6,350 nt of DNA from Bacteroidota bacterium (GCA_009778375.1 WRJW01000142.1:1-6350); one strand, 5' to 3'; positions 1 to 6,058 are shown, numbered from the stretch's first letter. The notes: generated from the letters alone by a model not told the origin. Numbers and translations are program-made.

Positions 1-1083
1 AGTGAGCTTGTAGTGGTCAAAAGTTACGTAACCAATAAAGTACCTGTCTTCGCCCGTGAGCGGATCGGGATCGGAATATTTACCCCTTACCAATACAATC
101 AGGTGGGGCATGCCTACTTTTGAGTCATCCGTTTGGCCGGCAAAAAGGTGGAAAGCATACACAGGGCTGCCGGAGGTTTGGGTAACCGTGGCATCTGCTT
201 CGTTATACAAACATTGATGGTTAAAGGTTGCACTTACGTCGTAAGCAGGCACTCCATCGTACTCGGTAAAGGGAGTGGCATTGCGCGGGCTGTAGGTAGT
301 CAGGGAGGCGGTGTGGGCAGCATTGGTAGATTTTACTTTCCACACATCGTCGGCCATAAAGTGTTTGTGGGCAGTGGGGGCAAGCACAAACTGTTGGGAG
401 TTGTCCAAATAAAAGTTGTTAAACCATACGCCCAAGAGTTCTACGCTGGCCACGCCCGTACCTTCGTACACGGTTCCTACCTCAAAACGAGCCGTATAGG
501 ACTCCAACAGAATGTCTACCTCTTTGTAAAGGTGGTCGGGATCAAACGTACCGGGGGCATGTCCTCCGCCCGCGTCGGGGTCGGGCGACACGTCGTAAAT
601 ATTGGTGCTGCTTCCCCAAATCGTCTTATTCTCTACAAGGGTAAAGGGAGGGTCGGTAGCGGCGCGGGTAGGGGTAATGTTTTGGTTGGCCAAATTGTAG
701 GCATACGCCCGAATGGCGTTAAAGTTATCGAGCGCAGCCACGGTTGTCGCATCGGCGGCGGGAATTTTGGCAACTACCAAAACATTGCTCGTAGCGGCGG
801 GCACCTGCTCAATACGCTTGTAACCGTCTGTTATTTCGCCGGGGAGAAATTCATCGAATACCAATACCGTTCCGGCGTTGTTGCATAAAAATACGTACAC
901 GAGGTCGGTCTCGAGGAGCGCAGCCTTGGTGGCGTCGGCCACAGAGCCCTCAACGGCACGCGTTTTAATGTGCGCCGGAAGGGTTACAATAAGGGTGGCG
1001 TCGCCTTTGGCAGAGTCGTCCTTGTTACAACTTGTGAACACGGCAGCAGCCATGATCATCAGTGCTAAAATTGTTTTTTTCAT
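1..1083 (-). CDS. Fimbrillin-like lipoprotein (Mfa1/FimA type), C-terminus cut by window edge
   Basis: The frame is open without a stop for 361 codons from the ATG at 1083 to the window edge, so the C-terminus is missing. The N-terminus is a lipoprotein signal: MKKTILALMIMAAAVFTSC, with lipid-attachment Cys19 followed by NKDD. Then comes GDATLIVTLP, KTRAVEG with Arg42-Ala43, an LVYVFLCNN strand and a VLVVAKIP strand. This order matches the N-terminal domain of Bacteroidales fimbrillins (FimA has CNKD, NRAFG and TLVVMAN at comparable places). Known for the family: the subunit is exported as a lipoprotein, cut after an Arg at the surface by an Arg-specific protease, and polymerised by donor-strand exchange. 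Inferred: this is a fimbrial shaft or accessory subunit. It lies 89 bp behind the DUF3575/OmpA-like gene and is probably co-transcribed with it. A tip or anchor subunit is also possible, because the C-terminal part that would decide is not visible. Confidence 0.82.
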   Translation of the reverse strand, partial: MKKTILALMIMAAAVFTSCNKDDSAKGDATLIVTLPAHIKTRAVEGSVADATKAALLETDLVYVFLCNNAGTVLVFDEFLPGEITDGYKRIEQVPAATSNVLVVAKIPAADATTVAALDNFNAIRAYAYNLANQNITPTRAATDPPFTLVENKTIWGSSTNIYDVSPDPDAGGGHAPGTFDPDHLYKEVDILLESYTARFEVGTVYEGTGVASVELLGVWFNNFYLDNSQQFVLAPTAHKHFMADDVWKVKSTNAAHTASLTTYSPRNATPFTEYDGVPAYDVSATFNHQCLYNEADATVTQTSGSPVYAFHLFAGQTDDSKVGMPHLIVLVRGKYSDPDPLTGEDRYFIGYVTFDHYKLT

Positions 1084-1172
1084 AATAAAAAATGTTTGTT
1101 AATAATTGGGTTTTTGTTGTTAATAATTTAAATTAGATTGATTTACTTGTTTGTTTAGTTTTTGGAGTTAGT
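1084..1172 (-). promoter_or_regulatory. AT-rich leader between DUF3575 gene and fimbrillin gene, with an 11-bp direct repeat
   Basis: The 89-bp spacer is strongly AT-rich and has no Shine-Dalgarno sequence in front of the fimbrillin ATG. The 11-mer AATTATTAACA (minus strand) occurs twice, at 1128..1118 and 1107..1097, exactly 21 bp apart, which is about two helical turns. I find no convincing TTTG / TAnnTTTG promoter and no GC-rich hairpin with a T-run. The fimbrillin is therefore probably read from upstream, with the spacer serving as an unstructured leader. The phased repeat could be a protein site or simply low-complexity leader sequence. Confidence 0.35.
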
Positions 1173-2924
1173 TTAGTTATTATTTTTAGGATTGGTCGTA
1201 TAATATTGCAACGATTCAAAATGTTTGTTCATTTCTGCCGCGTTCAGGGCGCCCTGTGCGCCTCCCAGGGCAAAGCAATCGGCAGCCGCATACTCATCCT
1301 CCTGCATCCAGCGGATAATGCCCAAGTTGTTCCAGTAGGCGGCGTTTTTGTCGACGACTTTGTTTAAGTATTGCAGGGCCAAATCTCCGTCTCCGCGCTC
1401 TAAGGCGTTGGCGGCCGCGTTAATGTTGGCCACGTCGCTGTTGGGGAAGAGTTGTACCGCAACCTCAAAAAGTTCGTTAAAGGCGTTGCTGCCCGCTTCA
1501 TACGTGTTGGCAAGAAGGTACATTTCGTTGAGCGAAAGGTTGCCGGGGCGCGTCTTAAAGATCTCTTTAGCCTTATCCACGGCAAAGGAAGCCACCGTGT
1601 AGTTAATACGGTAGTCCGAACGGCGGAGTTTGGGATACAATTCGTTTTTGATGAATTGATAGGGGTATCCGCCAAAGAGTCCGCGCAGTCTGATCTCCTT
1701 GAGATCGGGATTATCCATACTGCGGATCACTTCGAGCAGGCGGTATTTTTCCATCATGGACGAAGAGGCGACCAAAGAGTCGAGGCCGGCCCAATCTTCG
1801 CCGCTGCCCGTCACCTTAAAGAGGCCCTCGTTAAAGTCGTACACAGCCTTCAGGTGCTCCTTAAGGGAGAGGGCCCGACGGTGCGAAAGGGTCAGGTTGC
1901 TCGAATAGGATCCCTCGGGAGAGGCAAAACCCGTTATAACAATGGAGGTAATGGTGGCGTCGGGGTCGTGGTACACCTCCCGAATCTTGGCATGAATGCG
2001 CTGCAATTCCACGGCGTTATTTCTAAAATCGGGCAAAATATTCCAACGTCCCACTTCGTAATCCAAATAGGCGCTCCCCGTTTCGGCCCGCGCCTTAACG
2101 GCTTCGGCTTCGGGCACCAAATAGCTGACGCCCATTTGAGGAGTGTAGGGAGTTTGACGGGGGACAACGATAATAACAGGCGGCGGACAAACGGGTTCAA
2201 CAGGCGCCACGGGAGCCGTCCTCACCGGAGGAGCCGTTTTGGTTTTGGTCGTTTTGGTCGCTTTGGGGCCTAATCCATAGACTAAATTGATCCCAATCTT
2301 GGTAGGACCAATGTAGTGTTTTAAAACATCTTTCTCTTTAACGCCGCAGTGGTTGCAGGGGTATTGGGCGTAGGACAAATAGGCGTATCCAAATCCCACC
2401 GTCCCCTCTATATGCCATTTGCCGTTAAAGTTATGCCGGTATCCGTAGCTGATGCCGGCGCCGGCCAACCACCCTTCGAAGCGGTGGGTATGCATGTGCG
2501 AAGAAAAGGGAGGATTCCAAAGGCCTCCTACTCCATATGTTGCATAGTGAGCATGAAGGCCCACAAAGTGGCCGCCAAAAGGCTGTTTGGTCCAATACCT
2601 GAGTTCCGGTTGAATTAACAAGTTCTTCCATTGAACGTTATGAAGCTCTTCTCCTTTTCCCTTGTGGTGAAAAATCGATTTGTTTGTAGCCCAGTCATTA
2701 TAATTAATGGGAATATCCAAAGTCATCTTGTTGGCTATCTTGAACTCCACGCCTAAATTTAAGGTCATTATGGCGGCGTCGTATAACAGATTGGTTTTAG
2801 CCGCCCATTTGGGATACACCTCATTCTCCTCCTGTCGGGACTGAAGATCGTTGTAGGCCTGCCCCAAGACCGCTAAAGGCAGCAGGAACAGCATCATGAA
2901 AAGTAACCCCTTTGTAAATTTCAT
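1173..2924 (-). CDS. Exported DUF3575 + OmpA-like + helical-repeat protein of a fimbrial locus
   Basis: 583 residues. A signal peptide (MKFTKG, hydrophobic to about 20, cleavage near 21-23) sends it to the envelope. Residues about 38-218 match DUF3575: it starts YPKWAAKTNLLYDA, has alternating aromatic strands suggesting a small outer-membrane barrel, a Cys pair (C190, C193), and ends YIGPTKIGINLVYGLG. A Lys/Thr/Pro-rich linker (221-262) follows. Residues about 284-362 are an OmpA_C-like domain (WNILPDFRNN, then VITGFASPEGSY), which in OmpA relatives binds peptidoglycan. Residues about 445-570 are helical and repeat-like (FPNSDVANINAA, GDGDLALQYLNKVV, AYWNNLGIIRWM), resembling TPRs. Such proteins are common in Bacteroidales next to fimbrillin genes; a role in anchoring or assembling fimbriae is inference. 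The ATG at 2924 gives the positively charged signal peptide; Met10/Met11 would lose it. The start overlaps the stop of the small leader ORF as ATGA. Confidence 0.85.
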   Translation of the reverse strand: MKFTKGLLFMMLFLLPLAVLGQAYNDLQSRQEENEVYPKWAAKTNLLYDAAIMTLNLGVEFKIANKMTLDIPINYNDWATNKSIFHHKGKGEELHNVQWKNLLIQPELRYWTKQPFGGHFVGLHAHYATYGVGGLWNPPFSSHMHTHRFEGWLAGAGISYGYRHNFNGKWHIEGTVGFGYAYLSYAQYPCNHCGVKEKDVLKHYIGPTKIGINLVYGLGPKATKTTKTKTAPPVRTAPVAPVEPVCPPPVIIVVPRQTPYTPQMGVSYLVPEAEAVKARAETGSAYLDYEVGRWNILPDFRNNAVELQRIHAKIREVYHDPDATITSIVITGFASPEGSYSSNLTLSHRRALSLKEHLKAVYDFNEGLFKVTGSGEDWAGLDSLVASSSMMEKYRLLEVIRSMDNPDLKEIRLRGLFGGYPYQFIKNELYPKLRRSDYRINYTVASFAVDKAKEIFKTRPGNLSLNEMYLLANTYEAGSNAFNELFEVAVQLFPNSDVANINAAANALERGDGDLALQYLNKVVDKNAAYWNNLGIIRWMQEDEYAAADCFALGGAQGALNAAEMNKHFESLQYYTTNPKNNN

Positions 2925-3118
2925 ATTCGTGTCTGGTTAAGATGGTTTATACAATATAAAAGACCACCCTGGCAAAATCCAAAGTGGCCATCGTTATTTT
3001 TATAACTCGCAGATTTATAGGCATTTAAGTATTCGTATTTGGGAGTCGCTGCTACTTGTTGCAAAACCTCTGTAAGGGCAACATCAGAACGCGTACTATG
3101 AGGGTTGAACAGTAGCAT
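2921..3118 (-). CDS. Hypothetical 65-residue leader ORF overlapping the DUF3575 gene
   Basis: A 65-codon frame from an ATG to a TGA that shares ATGA with the start of the DUF3575 gene, the arrangement typical of translational coupling. The product is soluble and mixed in composition, with a Tyr/Lys/Asn-rich middle (YEYLNAYKSASYKNN) and two Cys (C49 and C56) near the end. There is no signal peptide, membrane segment or motif I recognise. The ATG lies only about 14 nt below the -7 box of the putative promoter, so a transcript would be nearly leaderless. It may be a real small protein, a leader peptide governing the downstream gene, or a chance frame in a long 5' leader. The exact 4-bp overlap is the main argument in favour. 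Confidence 0.35.
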   Translation of the reverse strand: MLLFNPHSTRSDVALTEVLQQVAATPKYEYLNAYKSASYKNNDGHFGFCQGGLLYCINHLNQTRI

Positions 3119-3131
3119 ACCAAATTGCCTG

Positions 3132-3165
3132 CAAATATATAAATATTTTCTATACCACCATCAAA
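3132..3165 (-). promoter_or_regulatory. Putative Bacteroides-type promoter for the DUF3575/fimbrillin genes
   Basis: On the minus strand TATATTTG (3139..3132, followed by C) matches the Bacteroidetes -7 consensus TAnnTTTG. A TTTG (3165..3162) stands 22 bp upstream, slightly longer than the usual 19-21. Transcription would start near 3126 and give a leader of about 200 nt before the DUF3575 start. The region is AT-rich enough for chance matches, so this is weaker than the perR promoter. Confidence 0.45.
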
Positions 3166-3229
3166 AAATTTCATAAAGAGGCGATTTTTAAGAATTTTTT
3201 TTTCAAAGAAAGGGCGCAAAACTCGTCAA

Positions 3230-3250
3230 CTAATTAATTTATAAAATTTT
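3230..3250. other. A+T-rich stretch beside the phased box array
   Basis: Twenty of these 21 bases are A or T, made of nested palindromes (AAAATTTT, TTAATTAA). It lies just beyond the inverted fifth box. Such a stretch beside DnaA-type boxes would suit an easily melted DNA-unwinding element; without that context it is only an AT-rich spacer. A second A/T-run (3184-3206) follows. The rest of the spacer 3119-3299 holds only the promoter candidate listed separately. Confidence 0.3.
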
Positions 3251-3253
3251 GCA

Positions 3254-3305
3254 TGTTGAAAAGTTATTAACAAGTTTTCAACATTTTTTCAACAAGTTTT
3301 CAACA
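3254..3305 (-). repeat. Phased array of five TGTTGAAAA-type boxes (DnaA-box-like)
   Basis: On the minus strand TGTTGAAAA begins at 3305, 3294 and 3283 and TGTTAATAA at 3272, an exact 11-bp period of one helical turn. TTTTCAACA, the same box reversed, occupies 3262..3254. Within this, an 18-bp segment is perfectly duplicated 22 bp apart (3269-3286 and 3291-3308). Each box differs from the classical DnaA box TGTGGATAA at two positions. The first box contains the last Cys codon and TGA stop of hydE. The last 32 bp (3253-3284) can also fold into a hairpin with 10-bp AT-rich arms, but no T-run follows, so an intrinsic terminator is less likely. The function is inferred from pattern only. Confidence 0.5.
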
Positions 3306-4370
3306 TTTCCCAAAATGGAGCGAATCTCCCCACTCATTTCGGGCAATCCGGATCCCCATGGCGGCAAGATTTTCCTCTAAATGCGACTTGCTAAGCTCGG
3401 CATCCTCTTCCAATCCCGGTTTCAGGTCGTAAATCCGATAGTTTTGCCTGACCTTGGCCATCGTCATATTGGGCATAATAATGTTGGCCCCCGCCAAAAC
3501 CCCCTTTTCGCGTCCATAAGGATCCAAGGCCTGCAGCGCGGTAGTGGCCGCAATATTGATATCGGGCATAATCAGGCGGAGAATGGCAATCATCTTCAGG
3601 CTCATTGCTAATCTTTTATCCTTAGGCCACAAAGTCTCTTTAAGGGTGAAAAAAGGAGTGTCTACGTGTTCCAAGTAGGGGCCCATACCCACCATGTCTA
3701 CATCCAACTCTTTAAAAAAGAGCAAATCATCGGCCAAGTCAAACACTGTTTGCCCGGGCAGGCCGATCATCACCCCCGTTCCGGTTTGGAACCCCGCCTT
3801 TTTAACAGCTCCCAAAGCCTGTAGCCGCGACTTATAGCTGTGGCGAGTGCCGGAGGGATGCAATGAGGCGTAAAGATTTGGGTTGGAGCTTTCTATCCGC
3901 AACAAATAACGATGGGCTCCGGCGGCAAACCACTCCTGATAAACCTCCAAAGGGTGCTCTCCGCACGAAAGAGTAATGCCTAATTGATTATTACTGATTG
4001 ATTTAATCTCTGTCACCAACCGGCTGATCCGCTTGGTAAATGTGGGGGCGCTGCGCTCTCCCGACTGAATCACCAAAGAGCCGTAGCCCGCCTTTTGGGC
4101 AAAATCGGCAGCCTCCAACACCTCCTCGTCGGATAAATCGTACCGCACTACCTTGGTATTGCTGCAACGGATACCGCAATAGAAACAATCTTTGGCGCAG
4201 ATATTAGAGAGTTCTATCAAACCGCGCAGGTGCACCGCATCACCCAACAAGGCGTTCTTTTGGGCTAACGCTTTTGCATAAAGCGCTTTTACCTTTTCCT
4301 GATCGTCGCAGGCCAACCATGCCGCAATAATCGCTTGTTGGGGGTTATGGGCTAATTCATCTACGCTCAT
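3300..4370 (-). CDS. hydE: [FeFe]-hydrogenase H-cluster maturase HydE (radical SAM)
   Basis: 356 residues, close to the usual HydE length of about 350. The radical-SAM cluster motif is NICAKDCFYCGIR with C58, C62 and C65 (CxxxCxxC). A SLVIQSGE segment (98-105), ITLSCGE (132-138), YLLRIESSNP (155-164) and GVMIGLPGQT (199-208) follow, as expected along the HydE TIM barrel; MVGMGPYLEHVDTPF (226-240) is also characteristic. Known role: HydE acts in the cytoplasm with HydG and HydF, acting on an iron-cyanide-carbonyl precursor made by HydG to help build the 2Fe subcluster. The three Cys that bind a second, dispensable cluster in some HydE proteins are absent here (YRIYDLKPGLEEDAEL at 311-326). The start overlaps the end of hydF by 14 bp, so the two are probably translationally coupled. 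The final Cys356 codon and stop lie inside the box array. Confidence 0.93.
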   Translation of the reverse strand: MSVDELAHNPQQAIIAAWLACDDQEKVKALYAKALAQKNALLGDAVHLRGLIELSNICAKDCFYCGIRCSNTKVVRYDLSDEEVLEAADFAQKAGYGSLVIQSGERSAPTFTKRISRLVTEIKSISNNQLGITLSCGEHPLEVYQEWFAAGAHRYLLRIESSNPNLYASLHPSGTRHSYKSRLQALGAVKKAGFQTGTGVMIGLPGQTVFDLADDLLFFKELDVDMVGMGPYLEHVDTPFFTLKETLWPKDKRLAMSLKMIAILRLIMPDINIAATTALQALDPYGREKGVLAGANIIMPNMTMAKVRQNYRIYDLKPGLEEDAELSKSHLEENLAAMGIRIARNEWGDSLHFGKC

Positions 4371-5529
4371 CGTTCAAAAAGGGGGCTACCGCCCGATCAA
4401 AAATGCCCGCCATGTACGAGAGAGCCATGCCATAATTGGTTACCGGTATCCCCTGATCAATCAGGGCCGCCACGCGGGCGTTCAACTGCCTTGGCGTCAC
4501 CATGCACCCCCCGCACTGAATAGCAAGGGCAAAAGTAGAGAGCCGGTCGGGAAGAGGGTCTAATCCCGCCACCATGGTAAAACTAAGTTTTTTAGCTGTA
4601 AACGAGCGGATTTGGGCGGGCAGTTTGACCCTTCCAATGTCTTCGCAGGAGGCATGGTGGGTGCAACTCTCTAAAATCAATATCCGATCCCCCTCCTGCA
4701 AGCGACTAAGGAGGGGCGTACCCCTTACGTAATGGGAGAATAAACCTTTGTGATGGGCCAGCAGCACGCTAAAGCTGGTCAGAGGAGTATGGGCAGGCGC
4801 CCATTGTTCTACCCATCCAAATAGCTGGCTGTCGGTAATAATCAAGTCGGCCTCCCCCCTCTTTTGCATATACGCCTCAAAAGAGGATGGGGTCAAAACC
4901 AACGCCAGCGCCTGATGATCCAATACGTCGCGAATGGTCTGTACCTGAGGCAAGATCAATCGACCCTCCGGCGCTCCGCTGTCTACGGGGCAAACCAGTA
5001 CCACCGTATTGCCCTTGACTATGAGATCGCCCAACAAAGAGGGCTTGGAAACTCCCCTTTGGGAGAGCTTATTTTGTATCAACCCAAGCAGCGCCTCTAT
5101 CCCTGCTCCGTTTTTTGCCGAACAGGCACACGTCTCCTGCTCCATGGCAGGATCTACGGGGGTAAGATCCGATTTGCTGTGTACCAATATATAAGGCAAC
5201 CCCGCATCTGTAAAATCGGACAACAGGTTTAGTTCGTAAGGGCCCATGGTCGGAGACGCAAAAAGCAACAAGGCCAAATCGACCTGCTTAATCAAGGCTT
5301 TGGTGCGGAGCACCCTTTGCCCTCCCAACTCCCCTTCGTCATCTATACCGGCCGTATCTATCAACACCACCGCCCCTACTCCGCTCAGTTCCATGATTTT
5401 TTTTACCGGATCGGTAGTAGTGCCCGCCACATCGGATACAATGGCCACATCCTGACCGGCAAGGGCGTTGATCAAAGCGCTTTTTCCGGAGTTGCGGAGG
5501 CCAAAAACCGCGATATGAGGACGGTTCAT
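4357..5529 (-). CDS. hydF: [FeFe]-hydrogenase maturation GTPase/scaffold HydF
   Basis: 390 residues, in the normal range. The N-terminal GTPase domain (1-155) has G1 GLRNSGKS (10-17), G2 Thr in GTTTDPVKK (36-44), G3 DTAG (58-61), G4 SKSD (118-121, Ser in place of the usual Asn of NKxD) and G5 SAKNGAG (137-143). A dimerisation domain follows (about 165-265). The C-terminal cluster domain carries C289-T-H291 and, 46 residues after H291, Q338-C339-G-G-C342. This fits the HydF signature CxHx(46-53)HCxxC except that the His before the Cys pair is Gln. Known role: HydF carries a [4Fe-4S] cluster and the 2Fe precursor, and delivers it to apo-hydrogenase. It starts 2 nt after the perR-like stop and overlaps hydE by 14 bp, so all three are one transcription unit. 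Confidence 0.94.
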   Translation of the reverse strand: MNRPHIAVFGLRNSGKSALINALAGQDVAIVSDVAGTTTDPVKKIMELSGVGAVVLIDTAGIDDEGELGGQRVLRTKALIKQVDLALLLFASPTMGPYELNLLSDFTDAGLPYILVHSKSDLTPVDPAMEQETCACSAKNGAGIEALLGLIQNKLSQRGVSKPSLLGDLIVKGNTVVLVCPVDSGAPEGRLILPQVQTIRDVLDHQALALVLTPSSFEAYMQKRGEADLIITDSQLFGWVEQWAPAHTPLTSFSVLLAHHKGLFSHYVRGTPLLSRLQEGDRILILESCTHHASCEDIGRVKLPAQIRSFTAKKLSFTMVAGLDPLPDRLSTFALAIQCGGCMVTPRQLNARVAALIDQGIPVTNYGMALSYMAGIFDRAVAPFLNDERR

Positions 5530-5531
5530 AC

Positions 5532-5930
5532 TCAGGTAAATTGACCTACCAAATTAACCTGCACCCGATCCAGGTTAAACCCCGGAATGTTAATCCCCAA
5601 CATAAAATTGGCAATCAATTGCTCCAATTCGGGAATATTTGCGTCCGTAATAAAGCTGTTGTCGCGGGCGCACAGGTGTACATGGGGATCAGGCGTTATA
5701 TCAAAAAACATTTTGTTTCCGTCCGTGGCAATGCGCGAAATCAGCCCCGTATGCACAAATTTATCGAGGGTATTGTAAATAGTGGCCTGAGAGATGTAGG
5801 GAGCGTGCTCCTGTACCTTATTAATAATCTCGTCTGCAGAAGCATGTCCTAAAGACATTAACGCTTCAAATACGGCTACCCGCTGGGGGGTAACTTTTAT
5901 TCCTGCCTTTGACAGGCGTGTAATACTCAT
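5532..5930 (-). CDS. perR: Fur-family metalloregulator, PerR-like
   Basis: 132 residues from the ATG at 5930. A longer frame from TTG at 5951 exists, but that codon lies in the -7 promoter box, so it would not be transcribed. The N-terminal winged helix shows TPQRVAVFEAL (14-24), HASADEI (29-35) and the recognition helix ISQATIYNTLDKF (46-58). The regulatory metal site of PerR appears complete: by alignment from memory H29, D77, H83, H85 and D96 correspond to B. subtilis PerR H37, D85, H91, H93 and D104. PerR senses H2O2 by oxidation of metal-bound His. The structural CxxC pairs for zinc are missing (only C87), as in some other Fur/PerR proteins. It is the first gene of the hydF-hydE unit, implying peroxide- or iron-linked control of hydrogenase maturation. 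A Fur-like iron role cannot be excluded by sequence alone. Confidence 0.85.
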   Translation of the reverse strand: MSITRLSKAGIKVTPQRVAVFEALMSLGHASADEIINKVQEHAPYISQATIYNTLDKFVHTGLISRIATDGNKMFFDITPDPHVHLCARDNSFITDANIPELEQLIANFMLGINIPGFNLDRVQVNLVGQFT

Positions 5931-5948
5931 GGGTGTCGTTTGAGGGCA

Positions 5949-5980
5949 CAAAGGTAAGAATAATTATTAATTAAAACAAA
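5949..5980 (-). promoter_or_regulatory. Bacteroides-type promoter of perR-hydF-hydE
   Basis: On the minus strand TTTG (5980..5977) is separated by exactly 20 bp from TACCTTTG (5956..5949, followed by T), a full match to the Bacteroidetes TTTG / TAnnTTTG pattern. Transcription would begin near 5943, leaving a leader of roughly a dozen bases before the ATG at 5930. The -33 box starts only 6 bases beyond the tRNA 3' end, so the promoter uses all of the space between the two genes. Confidence 0.72.
5959..5968. promoter_or_regulatory. Possible PerR/Fur operator (palindrome inside the promoter)
   Basis: AATAATTATT is a perfect 10-bp palindrome lying between the -33 and -7 boxes of the perR promoter. 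Its ATAATTAT core resembles the centre of known PerR/Fur boxes (TTATAATnATTATAA), and this position would block RNA polymerase, suggesting self-repression. The flanks do not extend the dyad, and AT-rich spacers produce such palindromes by chance. Confidence 0.3.
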
Positions 5981-5986
5981 TTTTTG

Positions 5987-6058
5987 TAGCCCCAGGCGGA
6001 CTCGAACCGCCATTTAAAGTTTAGGAAACTTCCGTTCTATCCCTTGAACTATAGGGCC
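5987..6058 (-). tRNA. trnR(ccu): tRNA-Arg (anticodon CCT)
   Basis: 72 nt that fold as a cloverleaf. The acceptor GGCCCTA pairs with TGGGGCT, with two G-T pairs, and the discriminator is A. The D stem is GTTC/GAAC with loop AAGGGATA. The anticodon stem is GAAGT/ACTTT with loop TTCCTAA, giving anticodon CCT for the AGG codon. The variable region is 4 nt (AAAT). The T stem is GGCGG/CCGCC with loop TTCGAGT. The CCA end is not encoded. The gene starts 10 bp behind the fabH stop, so it is probably processed from the fabH transcript. I see no separate promoter or terminator. Confidence 0.93.

Noticed and set aside
133..888. A 251-codon plus-strand frame
   Set aside because: It is the exact antisense register of the fimbrillin gene. 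Its product is a Gly/Val/Arg-rich sequence without domains, while the minus strand gives a recognisable lipoprotein.
1452..2273. A 273-codon plus-strand frame
   Set aside because: It is antisense to the DUF3575/OmpA-like gene, has a basic low-complexity tail and shows no family resemblance.
3253..3284. Intrinsic terminator of hydE
   Set aside because: The arms ATGTTGAAAA/TTTTCAACAT are AT-rich with a 12-nt loop, and the following sequence is GCAAAATTTT, not a T-run. The inverted repeat is also explained by the box array.
3253..3284. Invertible (phase-variable) promoter segment
   Set aside because: The arms are only 12 bp apart and the promoter candidate lies outside them, so inversion would not switch expression.
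3254..3308. CRISPR array
   Set aside because: The repeat unit is about 11 or 22 bp with no unique spacers, so it does not have CRISPR architecture.
3300..4370. Biotin synthase or PylB instead of HydE
   Set aside because: These share the radical-SAM barrel, but the direct coupling to hydF and the MVGMGPYLEHVDTPF region favour HydE.
5532..5951. A longer perR product starting at TTG 5951
   Set aside because: The TTG overlaps the -7 promoter box and the extra seven residues are not Fur-like; ATG 5930 fits the family start.
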